Assembly: GCA_900542795.1 (NCBI GenBank)
Contig: UQPD01000012.1
Span: 1-27,604, forward strand
From: an uncultured Prevotella sp.
Lineage (GTDB): Bacteria; Bacteroidota; Bacteroidia; Bacteroidales; Bacteroidaceae
Direction: 5' to 3'
DNA: 27,604 bases
The notes under the pieces were generated by a model that saw only the letters and a program-made list of their open reading frames with translations, made no database searches and had not been told where the DNA came from. Of this stretch, positions 15,112-22,178 are shown piece by piece. Both the position numbers and the translations under genes were made by a program. Position 1 is the stretch's first letter. Each line of letters begins with the position of its first letter.

Positions 15112-16194
15112 ATGGAAGTAGATAAAACTAAAAAGTATGCATTGCTTATATCGGGTGGCGTAGACAGCGCTGTTGCTTGTCACCTGATGTGTCAGCAGGG
15201 CTTAAAGCCCGATTTGTTTTACATAAAAATTGGCATGCAGGGCGAAGGCACTTCATGCTCGGCTGAGGAAGACATTGAACTGTCAACGCTTACGGCTAAA
15301 AAATATGGCTTGCCTTTACAGATCATTGATTTGCAGCAGGAGTATCACGACCGTGTGACGGCTTATGTTGTGGACCGTGTGAAGCGAGGACTCACGCCCA
15401 ACCCTGATGTGATGTGCAACCGACTGATTAAGTTTGGTGCATTCGAGGAAAAGGCAGGACATGCCTACGACTTTATTGCTACAGGACACTATGCACAAAC
15501 GTTTCGCGATGCTGACGGACAATTATATTTGGCTCCTGCCCCCGACCCAGTAAAGGATCAGTCGGACTTTCTTTCGCAACTCACCGATGTGCAGGCACAA
15601 AAGTTGTGCTTTCCCATTGGACATTTGCTAAAGCACGAGGTGCGCGACATTGCCTTGGCTGAGCATTTGGCTCCTGCTCATCGACGCGACAGTCAGGGCA
15701 TTTGCTTTCTCGGTAAAATCAACTACAACAAATATTTAAGTTTGCTGCTTGGCGAACGCGAAGGCAATGTTGTGGAGCGCGAAACAGGACGCATCATTGG
15801 CAAGCACAAGGGTTATTGGTTCCACACGGTGGGACAACGCAAGGGACTTGGCTTGGGAGGTGGTCCGTGGTTTGTGACCGACAAGGATATTGAAAAAAAC
15901 ATTATCTATGTGTCGCACACAGAGTCGTGCCACGGACTTTATGGCAATGAATTTCACCTTACGGGCTTCCATTTCATCACTGCCGACCCATGGAAGGGTG
16001 CCGAAGAGGTGGATGTGCTCTTTAAAATTCGTCATACAGAACGTCCACGCCCTGGACACATGACACGACAGCCCGATGGACGTATGCTCATTACCTCACC
16101 TACGCCAGTGCAAGGCATTGCTCCAGGACAATTTGGTGTGTTATACACTGCTGATGGACGCATTTGTGCGGGTAGTGGAGAAATTAGATTTTAG
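15112..16194 (+). CDS. mnmA: tRNA-specific 2-thiouridylase MnmA
   Basis: This 360-residue cytoplasmic enzyme activates U34 of Lys, Glu and Gln tRNAs with ATP and puts sulfur on position 2. The PP-loop SGGVDS is at residues 14-19. GLTPNPDVMCN holds catalytic C102 and SQGICFLG holds C198, the pair that carries the persulfide. ATGHYAQ, KDQSDFLSQL and HKGYWFHTVGQRKGLGLGG are further family signatures. Its length is normal for MnmA, with no extra domain. It stands alone with its own promoter and terminator. Confidence 0.97.
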   Translation: MEVDKTKKYALLISGGVDSAVACHLMCQQGLKPDLFYIKIGMQGEGTSCSAEEDIELSTLTAKKYGLPLQIIDLQQEYHDRVTAYVVDRVKRGLTPNPDVMCNRLIKFGAFEEKAGHAYDFIATGHYAQTFRDADGQLYLAPAPDPVKDQSDFLSQLTDVQAQKLCFPIGHLLKHEVRDIALAEHLAPAHRRDSQGICFLGKINYNKYLSLLLGEREGNVVERETGRIIGKHKGYWFHTVGQRKGLGLGGGPWFVTDKDIEKNIIYVSHTESCHGLYGNEFHLTGFHFITADPWKGAEEVDVLFKIRHTERPRPGHMTRQPDGRMLITSPTPVQGIAPGQFGVLYTADGRICAGSGEIRF

Positions 16195-16259
16195 AAATTA
16201 AAGAGCTATTTTTTAGAACCTCTCTTTAATACTCCCCTCTCCTCCCCTAACTCAATATG

Positions 16260-16302
16260 AAACTGATGTGCGCGTTTTTACGTGGGCATCAGTTTTTTTT
16301 GA
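16260..16302 (+). terminator. Terminator of mnmA
   Basis: AAACTGATG (16260-16268) pairs perfectly with CATCAGTTT (16287-16295), followed by more T. The stem begins 65 bases after the mnmA stop. Confidence 0.85.
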
Positions 16303-16407
16303 TTAAACAGAACAAGGATGTTACAAAAAGAGCAACACGATATACCCATTCTTGGTGATTTTGCAGTAGGGGTGCGTGAAAAGCACGTTTAACTACATGT
16401 TTTTTAG

Positions 16408-16415
16408 TACTTTTG
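16408..16415 (+). promoter_or_regulatory. -7 box of the Rid-family gene
   Basis: TACTTTTG matches TAnnTTTG, 23 bases before the start codon at 16439. No clear -33 TTTG is seen. Confidence 0.5.
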
Positions 16416-16438
16416 CAGTGTAAAAAGTAACAAACAGT

Positions 16439-17596
16439 ATGATCAACGTACAGCAAAGGTCAACCAAGAAGTTAGAAAATGCCTTGGTTGAAATTTCAAA
16501 GTTTGAAGTAGAAAATGGTGTCACCGAGTTTCATGTAATGGTGCACGCCCTCTGTCCCGAACAAACCTTTCAAGAGCAGCTCGATGCCGTGCTCAATGCT
16601 TATTATAATTTGTTGGATGCCGAATTGGCAGGTGCATCATCGGTATTGAAACGCTATTTTTTGAGCGATGCTGCTAACCAATACGAACACTTGTTAGCCT
16701 CTGTGCCTGAGGCTCCAGCTTGTGCTTGTTCGGTGGTAGAACAAGCTCCACTTAATGGCACCAAGGTGGCTATGTGGGCTTATCTGCAAACTGGAATGGG
16801 TGCAGGAACATTTAGTCACGGACTCTATAAAGTGAAGCATGGTGCCTACACCCATCTGTGGGGTGGCTCTGCCGTGAGCCATGCACCCACGTCGGAGGAA
16901 CAAACCAGCCTTTTGTTAAAGGAATATGTGATGCAGCTAATGGCTAACGATGCACGATTGGCAGACAACTGTGTGCGCACATGGTTCTTTGTGCAGAACG
17001 TGGATGTGAACTATGCGGGTGTGGTGAAAGCACGTAACGAAGAGTTCTTTACGCAGAACCTTACGAGTAAAACGCACTTCATATCGAGCACTGGCATCAA
17101 TGGACGCAATGCTGACCCTTCGGTACTTGTGCAACTCGACACTTATGCAGTTACAGGCATTCGTCCTGAACAGATGCAATATTTGTATGCGCCTACGCAC
17201 CTTAACCCTACCTATGAATATGGGGTAAGTTTTGAGCGTGGCACACGTATGGACTATGGCGACCGCAGACAGGTGTTTATTTCGGGTACTGCAAGCATTG
17301 ACAACAAGGGAAATGTGTTGCATGTGGGCGATATTCGCAAACAAACTGAACGTATGTGGGAAAACGTAGAGGTATTGCTGAATGAGGCTGAATGCTCGTT
17401 TGAGGACGTGGGACAGATGATTGTGTACTTGCGCGATACTGCCGACTATACCGTTGTGAACCGCATGTTCGAAGAACGCTTTCCCGGTGTGCCTAAGGTT
17501 ATTGTACTTGCTCCCGTGTGTCGACCGGGATGGCTCATCGAAATGGAATGTATGGCAACAAAAGCTGTGCAACAAGCTGAGTATGAAAAGTATTAA
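16439..17596 (+). CDS. Rid-family (YjgF/UK114) protein with long N-terminal part, chorismatase-like layout
   Basis: This is a 385-residue protein. The C-terminal 110 residues follow the RidA pattern closely: VFISGTASID, GNVLHVGDIRKQTERMWENVEVLL, and VGQMIVYLRDTADYTVVNRMF. The usual PARS-type arginine is replaced by PKVI, with an arginine slightly later in CRPGWLIEMECMA. The first 270 residues contain a diverged Rid-like half (VAMWAYLQTG, THLWGGSAV). Two linked Rid-like halves with this late arginine resemble FkbO/Hyg5-type chorismatases, but single-chain Rid relatives in Bacteroidetes are mostly uncharacterised. The reaction is therefore unknown: imine deamination, chorismate hydrolysis or a binding role are all open. 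It lies upstream of the ResB-CcsA gene with a repeat and a terminator-like hairpin between them. Confidence 0.75.
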   Translation: MINVQQRSTKKLENALVEISKFEVENGVTEFHVMVHALCPEQTFQEQLDAVLNAYYNLLDAELAGASSVLKRYFLSDAANQYEHLLASVPEAPACACSVVEQAPLNGTKVAMWAYLQTGMGAGTFSHGLYKVKHGAYTHLWGGSAVSHAPTSEEQTSLLLKEYVMQLMANDARLADNCVRTWFFVQNVDVNYAGVVKARNEEFFTQNLTSKTHFISSTGINGRNADPSVLVQLDTYAVTGIRPEQMQYLYAPTHLNPTYEYGVSFERGTRMDYGDRRQVFISGTASIDNKGNVLHVGDIRKQTERMWENVEVLLNEAECSFEDVGQMIVYLRDTADYTVVNRMFEERFPGVPKVIVLAPVCRPGWLIEMECMATKAVQQAEYEKY

Positions 17597-17610
17597 GTAT
17601 TACAAATATT

Positions 17611-17710
17611 AAGTAATAAGTAATAAGTAATAGGTAATAAGTAATACAAACTACTTGAGTAATAAGGTAATAAGTAATACAAACTACCTAAGTAATAGGT
17701 AATAAGTAAC
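17611..17710 (+). repeat. AAGTAAT heptamers and 33-bp higher-order repeat, copy 2
   Basis: Five heptamers (AAGTAAT, one as AGGTAAT) run from 17611 to 17645. A larger unit of 32-33 bases beginning GGTAATAAGTAATACAAACT starts at 17633 and 17666, with a partial third copy at 17698. The array begins 14 bases after the Rid gene stop codon. It is the same family as the repeat at 78-125. It has no spacers of independent sequence, so it is not a CRISPR. Confidence 0.9.
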
Positions 17711-17721
17711 ACGATACAAAA

Positions 17722-17762
17722 AACCCGTTGGCGGATTTGAATAATACCGTCAACGGGTTTTA
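17722..17762 (+). terminator. Terminator-like hairpin directly before the ResB-CcsA gene
   Basis: AACCCGTTG (17722-17730) pairs perfectly with CAACGGGTT (17751-17759), with an inner CGG/CCG pair and then TTTATAAAT. It ends about 18 bases before the next start codon. It can end the Rid transcript, yet I see no TAnnTTTG promoter between it and the next gene, so it may act as an attenuator. Confidence 0.75.
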
Positions 17763-17779
17763 TAAATAAAAAAAAGGAA

Positions 17780-19813
17780 ATGAAGCGATTGATCATCATA
17801 CTCTATACTTTACTACTTGTGCTATTAGCAACTACCACTTTGGTTGAGCATAGCCAAGGCAGCGAATGGGTATCGGCACAGGTGTATCACACAAATTGGT
17901 TTTGTGGTTTGTGGGCTGTGTTAACGGCATTCACGGTTTGGGCTGTGTGCCATACCAATTTATGGAAACGCCCTTCGGTTGTGTTACTCCATTTGTCGTT
18001 TGTTGCCATATTGTGCGGAGCTGGCGTGAGCTTTCTAACATCGCACAAAGGCATAGTGCACTTGGTGATGGGGCAACGTGTGCAGCATTTTATTGACAAT
18101 GATAGTCGCACACAGCAACCCTTACCCTTTGTGCTGTCTCTCGATAGTTTTAATATTGTGCATTATCCTGGCACTGAAGCTGCCTCCGACTATGTTACTT
18201 GTATGACGCTGACACACAAGGATGGCACCACTGCACGTGTACGTGTTTCTATGAATCAGATAGCCAAACAAGAGGGGTATCGATTTTATCAATCCTCATA
18301 CGATGAGGACAGAATGGGCAGTTGGCTCTCTGTGAATTATGACCCATGGGGAACGGGTATCACCTATTTTGGGTATATTTTGTTGGCATTGGCAATGTTG
18401 TGGGTGTTAGTGGACCGACGCGAAGAATTTCGTCGCCTTCTCAATCACCCATTGCTTAAAAAGGGTGGCTTGTTCGTTGTGTTGTTGGGGACAATTTCTA
18501 TTTCGGCAAATGCAACGCCTCGCGCTTTGCCTGCTTTTAACCGTGCTAAAGCTGATAGTTTGGCAACCAAACAAGTGGTGTATAACGACCGCGTGGCTCC
18601 TTTTAATACTTTGGCACGCGACTTTGTGTTGAAACTTTATGGCAAGACTTCTTATGAGGGACTCTCGCCCGAACAAGTGGTGAGTGGGTGGCTGTTACGT
18701 CCTGATGCGTGGCAAAACGAACCCATGATTTTAATTAAAAGCGAGGCATTGCGTCAACAATTACACGTTGAGGGTAAGTATGCTCGCCTCATCGACCTTT
18801 TCGATAACAATGGCTACAAATTGCAACGCTTGTGGAAAGGGGCCAATGCCATGACTAACACAAACGACCCCTTGCAAAAGGCTGTAATGGAGGTTGACGA
18901 AAAGGTAGAAATTATATTGATGCTGCAACAAGGTAAACTCATTCAGCCACTGCCTAAGGACGGAAGTGTTGCACCGCTGAGTAATTGGCGCATTCAGGCT
19001 GAGCTGTTTTACAATCGTATGCCTTTCACACAACTGCTCTTTATGGCTTGTCTCACCTTGGGCCTGTTGGCTTTTGCACGCATTATATATAGGAGTGTGC
19101 ATGCTGACGCACGTCAAGGACGTATTGACCAAGTAGCATTCCCCATTGCGCTTTATGTTTGCACCGCCTTGTTACTTGTTGCTTTTTGTTTGCGTTGGTA
19201 TGTGGCAGGCCATGTGCCTATGAGCAACGGATTTGAAACCATGCAGTTTATGGCTCTTGCCACTTTGCTGGTATCCTGTGTACTGCACCATCGTTTTGGG
19301 GTGTTGCTGCCATTTGGTTTTATGGTAGCTGGTTTTTCGTTGCTTGTGAGTTATTTAGGTCAGAGCAATCCACAAATAACCAACTTGATGCCCGTTTTAG
19401 CCTCTCCATGGTTAAGTTTGCATGTTTCGGTAGTCATGATGGGATATTCGCTTTTAGCCTTCTTACTCTTCACGGGTATTTTAGGGCTTTGCTTGCCACG
19501 TCAAGCCGAACGCATGATGTTAATGGGCAGATTGTTGCTCTACCCTGCCGTGTTCTTTTTAGGCATAGGCATTTTCTTAGGAGCTGTTTGGGCTAACCAG
19601 TCGTGGGGCACTTATTGGAGTTGGGATCCTAAGGAAACATGGGCACTCATCACCTTTATGGTTTATGCCATAGGGTTTCATGCCTCTTCATTGCCTTGGC
19701 TGCGCCGTCCTCGCAACTTCAATGTTTTTGCAGTGTTGGCTTTTCTCACCGTCCTTATGACGTATTTTGGTGTGAACTTTATCTTAGGCGGAATGCACTC
19801 TTATGCAGGGTAG
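17780..19813 (+). CDS. Fused cytochrome c synthase ResB-CcsA (system II)
   Basis: This 677-residue inner-membrane protein exports haem and attaches it to CxxCH motifs. The N-terminal half (residues 1-about 240) is ResB-like: three membrane segments (about 4-22, 38-58, 70-88), a periplasmic domain, and a fourth segment near 193-212. Residues about 235-250 form another hydrophobic stretch, followed by a second periplasmic region. The C-terminal half (from about 415) is CcsA-like with many membrane helices. It contains the haem-handling WWD motif WGTYWSWDPKETW (about 608-620) and conserved histidines, for example HVPMSNGFETMQFM. Such fusions are known in epsilonproteobacteria and Bacteroidetes. 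It is the likely maturation factor for the two haem lipoproteins at 4350-8020. A terminator-like hairpin just upstream may limit its expression. Confidence 0.92.
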   Translation: MKRLIIILYTLLLVLLATTTLVEHSQGSEWVSAQVYHTNWFCGLWAVLTAFTVWAVCHTNLWKRPSVVLLHLSFVAILCGAGVSFLTSHKGIVHLVMGQRVQHFIDNDSRTQQPLPFVLSLDSFNIVHYPGTEAASDYVTCMTLTHKDGTTARVRVSMNQIAKQEGYRFYQSSYDEDRMGSWLSVNYDPWGTGITYFGYILLALAMLWVLVDRREEFRRLLNHPLLKKGGLFVVLLGTISISANATPRALPAFNRAKADSLATKQVVYNDRVAPFNTLARDFVLKLYGKTSYEGLSPEQVVSGWLLRPDAWQNEPMILIKSEALRQQLHVEGKYARLIDLFDNNGYKLQRLWKGANAMTNTNDPLQKAVMEVDEKVEIILMLQQGKLIQPLPKDGSVAPLSNWRIQAELFYNRMPFTQLLFMACLTLGLLAFARIIYRSVHADARQGRIDQVAFPIALYVCTALLLVAFCLRWYVAGHVPMSNGFETMQFMALATLLVSCVLHHRFGVLLPFGFMVAGFSLLVSYLGQSNPQITNLMPVLASPWLSLHVSVVMMGYSLLAFLLFTGILGLCLPRQAERMMLMGRLLLYPAVFFLGIGIFLGAVWANQSWGTYWSWDPKETWALITFMVYAIGFHASSLPWLRRPRNFNVFAVLAFLTVLMTYFGVNFILGGMHSYAG

Positions 19814-19819
19814 TTAAAG

Positions 19820-19880
19820 AAGTCGTCTAAACTTTTATGACGAAGATTAGATTTAAACTTCATAAAAGTTTAGACGACTT
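19820..19880. terminator. Long perfect bidirectional terminator stem
   Basis: A 20-bp perfect inverted repeat, AAGTCGTCTAAACTTTTATG (19820-19839) with its complement at 19861-19880, has a 21-base loop. It starts 7 bases after the ResB-CcsA gene and its right arm touches the stop codon of the minus-strand Lrp gene. It can end both convergent transcripts, although the T-runs are short. Confidence 0.85.
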
Positions 19881-20371
19881 TAAAGGCTCACTCCATACTC
19901 ATGCTTAATTTCGTCCATTACAAAAGTACTTTCGAGCGAGCCAAGATGTTCGATGGTGCCGAGAACATTAAGCACAAACTCTTGATAATACTTCATGTTG
20001 GGGGCATGTATCTTTAATAGATAATCATATTGCCCCGAAATGTTGTAGCACTCTGTCACTTCGGGTATGGATGCTATCTTTTCGGCAAAGCTGTTGGCTA
20101 TGTCGCGATTGAGCTTGCCCATCTTAACCGAACAGAACACAACAAAGCCACGGTTGAGCTTTTCGGCATTGAGCACGGCTACATAACGGCTAATAACACC
20201 CTCGCGCTGCAAACGCTTGATGCGTTCGTAAACTGGCGTGGTACTGAGGTTTACGCAGGCTGCTATCTCCTTAATGGATAAACGAGCATTGAGCTGAAGC
20301 TGACGCAATATCTTAATGTCTACATCGTCAATAGTAATATTTTCTGCAAGTGGGCTAAATTCGGTAGTCAT
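19880..20371 (-). CDS. Lrp/AsnC-family transcription regulator
   Basis: This is a 163-residue regulator. Residues about 13-60 form the HTH (DIKILRQLQLNARLSIKEIA, then STTPVYERIKRLQREG), and residues about 70-155 the RAM effector domain (GFVVFCSVKM, SIPEVTECYNISGQYDYLLKI). The start at 20371 is chosen because it begins a normal-length Lrp protein. The open frame continues upstream to 20815, but that part overlaps the divergent gene and does not look like protein. The family senses amino acids. The gene diverges from O-acetylhomoserine sulfhydrylase with 129 bases between them, so control of sulfur amino acid synthesis is a reasonable guess. The ligand is not known. Confidence 0.93.
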   Translation of the reverse strand: MTTEFSPLAENITIDDVDIKILRQLQLNARLSIKEIAACVNLSTTPVYERIKRLQREGVISRYVAVLNAEKLNRGFVVFCSVKMGKLNRDIANSFAEKIASIPEVTECYNISGQYDYLLKIHAPNMKYYQEFVLNVLGTIEHLGSLESTFVMDEIKHEYGVSL

Positions 20372-20398
20372 ACTTAGTTCTTTTTCTTTATAATATTG

Positions 20399-20429
20399 CA
20401 AATGTAGCAATATTTTCTTAGTTTTCAAA
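20399..20429 (-). promoter_or_regulatory. Promoter of the Lrp gene
   Basis: On the minus strand TTTG (20429-20426) and TACATTTG (20406-20399) are separated by 19 bases, a full match to the Bacteroidetes -33/-7 pattern. The start codon lies 27 bases downstream. Confidence 0.75.
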
Positions 20430-20433
20430 AAGT

Positions 20434-20465
20434 CTTGGTTGTTTTTGCTAAACACCGTACCTTTG
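20434..20465 (+). promoter_or_regulatory. Promoter of the O-acetylhomoserine sulfhydrylase gene
   Basis: CTTG (20434-20437) and TACCTTTG (20458-20465) are separated by 20 bases, a good Bacteroidetes -33/-7 pair, 35 bases before the start codon. It overlaps the promoter of the divergent Lrp gene, so one bound regulator could control both. Confidence 0.75.
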
Positions 20466-20500
20466 CAAGCGAAAATAATAACAACAAAAACTAAAATATT

Positions 20501-21790
20501 ATGAGCGAAAAGAACTATCACTTTGAGACCCTTCAAGTACACGTTGGTCAAGAACAGCCCGATCCTGCAACCGATGCACGTGCTGTGCCTATTTATCAAA
20601 CCACCTCTTATGTTTTTCGCAATTCGCAGCATGCTGCCGACCGCTTCGGATTGAGAGATGCGGGCAATATATATGGTAGACTTACTAATTCCACCCAGGG
20701 AGTGTTCGAAGAGCGCGTCGCTGCCCTTGAAGGCGGTGTGGCAGGTTTGGCAGTAGCAAGTGGTGCAGCAGCCGTAACGTATGCCTTGCAGAATATTGTG
20801 CAGAATGGCGACCACATTGTTGCGGCCGACAACTTATATGGTGGTTCATTCAACCTGATTACGCATACTTTGCAAACCCAAGGTGTGTCGCACACCATTG
20901 TTAACGTGAATGACCTTGAGGCACTTGAAGCTGCCATTCAGCCCAACACAAAGGTGGTGTACGCCGAAACTTTTGGCAACCCAAACTCTGACGTTACCAA
21001 CTTAGAGGCTGTGGCTGAAGTGGCACATCGTCATCACATCCCCTTTATTGTAGACAACACCTTTGGCACACCTTTCTTAATACGTCCCATCGAACATGGT
21101 GCCGACGTAGTGGTTCACTCTGCTACAAAGTTTATTGGCGGTCATGGTTCAAGCTTAGGTGGCGTAATTGTAGATGGTGGTACTTTCGATTGGAAAGCTA
21201 ATGCTGACAAGTATCCAACTTTGGCAAAGCCCGACCCTTCTTATCATGGTGCAGTGTTTGCCGATGTTGCAGGTAAGGCAGCTTTTGTAACTCGCATTCG
21301 TGCCGTGATATTGCGCGACACGGGTGCTACAATTTCACCCTTCAATGCCTTTATCTTGTTGCAAGGTCTTGAAACGCTTTCGCTGCGTGTTGAACGTCAT
21401 GTGCAGAATGCGTTGAAGGTGGTAGACTTTTTGTCAAAACACCCCAAAGTAGCTAAGGTTAATCACCCATCTTTGCCTTCGCATCCCGACCATGCACTCT
21501 ATGAGCGTTACTTCCCCAACGGAGGGGGTAGCATCTTTACTTTTGAAATTAAGGGGGGAAAGGAAGAGGCTTGGCGCTTCTGCGATAGTTTAAAGATTTT
21601 CTCTTTGCTTGCTAACGTGGCAGACGTTAAGAGTTTGGTTATCCATCCTTACACCACCACACACTCGCAAATGTCGCCCGAAGAACTTGCTCAACAACAC
21701 ATCACGCCTGCCACAGTGCGCTTGAGCATTGGTATTGAACATATCGACGATATTATTGACGATTTAAAGCAAGCGCTTGATAAGGCATAA
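20501..21790 (+). CDS. metY: O-acetylhomoserine sulfhydrylase (PLP-dependent)
   Basis: This 429-residue cytoplasmic enzyme of the Cys/Met metabolism PLP family makes homocysteine from O-acetylhomoserine and sulfide. The N-terminus FETLQVHVGQEQPDPATDARAVP, the active-site contact YGRLTNST, the cofactor stretch VDNTFGTPF and the PLP lysine K210 in HSATKFIGGHG are visible. The length and the insert after the lysine (WKANADKYPTLAKPDPSYHG) are typical of MetY rather than the shorter cystathionine gamma-synthases. The divergent Lrp gene may regulate it. A strong palindrome follows the gene. Confidence 0.93.
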   Translation: MSEKNYHFETLQVHVGQEQPDPATDARAVPIYQTTSYVFRNSQHAADRFGLRDAGNIYGRLTNSTQGVFEERVAALEGGVAGLAVASGAAAVTYALQNIVQNGDHIVAADNLYGGSFNLITHTLQTQGVSHTIVNVNDLEALEAAIQPNTKVVYAETFGNPNSDVTNLEAVAEVAHRHHIPFIVDNTFGTPFLIRPIEHGADVVVHSATKFIGGHGSSLGGVIVDGGTFDWKANADKYPTLAKPDPSYHGAVFADVAGKAAFVTRIRAVILRDTGATISPFNAFILLQGLETLSLRVERHVQNALKVVDFLSKHPKVAKVNHPSLPSHPDHALYERYFPNGGGSIFTFEIKGGKEEAWRFCDSLKIFSLLANVADVKSLVIHPYTTTHSQMSPEELAQQHITPATVRLSIGIEHIDDIIDDLKQALDKA

Positions 21791-21815
21791 AATAATGTAC
21801 ATTATACATTAAATC

Positions 21816-21863
21816 GCCAGGCATGAAAGAGAGGGGACAAGTCCCCACTCTCTCATGCCTGGC
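21816..21863. repeat. 48-base near-perfect hairpin between convergent genes
   Basis: Two 23-base arms beginning GCCAGGCATGA pair with only two mismatches around a 2-base loop. It lies between metY (plus strand) and the small helicase-associated-domain gene (minus strand). No strong T-run follows on either side, so it may be a terminator aided by other means or an RNA-end protection element. Its arm core CCAGGCATG resembles CCAGGTATG of the hairpin at 12172. Confidence 0.85.
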
Positions 21864-21898
21864 TACCTTATATTACCCCTAACGGACTAAGGATGTAA

Positions 21899-22147
21899 CT
21901 ATTCAAAAAGACCTTTGCTTTCGGGCTTTTTAATAGAAGTGCGCATATCGCTAAGTTCTTGTAACAAGCGCTTATGTTCGTCGGTTATCTTATTGAGTTT
22001 AATTTGTTTACGATTGTATTTCCACCAATTCAGTAAAGCACGTTTCTCTACTCTTTTTTTATTGGGCAAACAACCATATGTTTCAATAAACTCTTTCAGT
22101 TGCAAATAGTTTCTTTGCCACTTCGATTCGTTCGTTGTCATCGTCAT
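21899..22147 (-). CDS. Small single helicase-associated-domain protein
   Basis: This 82-residue protein fits one copy of the helicase-associated (HA) repeat: W10, LQLKEFIETYG (15-25), a short link, then LLNWWKYNRKQIKLNKI (38-54), and EHKRLLQELSD (57-67). HA repeats usually come in tandem at the C-terminus of large helicases, where they are thought to bind nucleic acid. A lone copy is unusual, and the function is unknown. It lies 31 bases after the M49 peptidase gene on the same strand and may be co-transcribed with it. It is rich in lysine and arginine, fitting nucleic acid binding (inference). Confidence 0.65.
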   Translation of the reverse strand: MTMTTNESKWQRNYLQLKEFIETYGCLPNKKRVEKRALLNWWKYNRKQIKLNKITDEHKRLLQELSDMRTSIKKPESKGLFE

Positions 22148-22178
22148 AAAAATGTAACTTCTTGAGAGATGTACAAAT

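Noticed and set aside
17611..17710. CRISPR array
   Set aside because: The units are contiguous simple AAGTAAT-type repeats without unique spacers, and no cas gene is near.
20372..20815. N-terminal extension of the Lrp reading frame (148 residues)
   Set aside because: It overlaps the divergent metY gene and its promoter and is unlike any Lrp domain; the ATG at 20371 gives a normal Lrp length.
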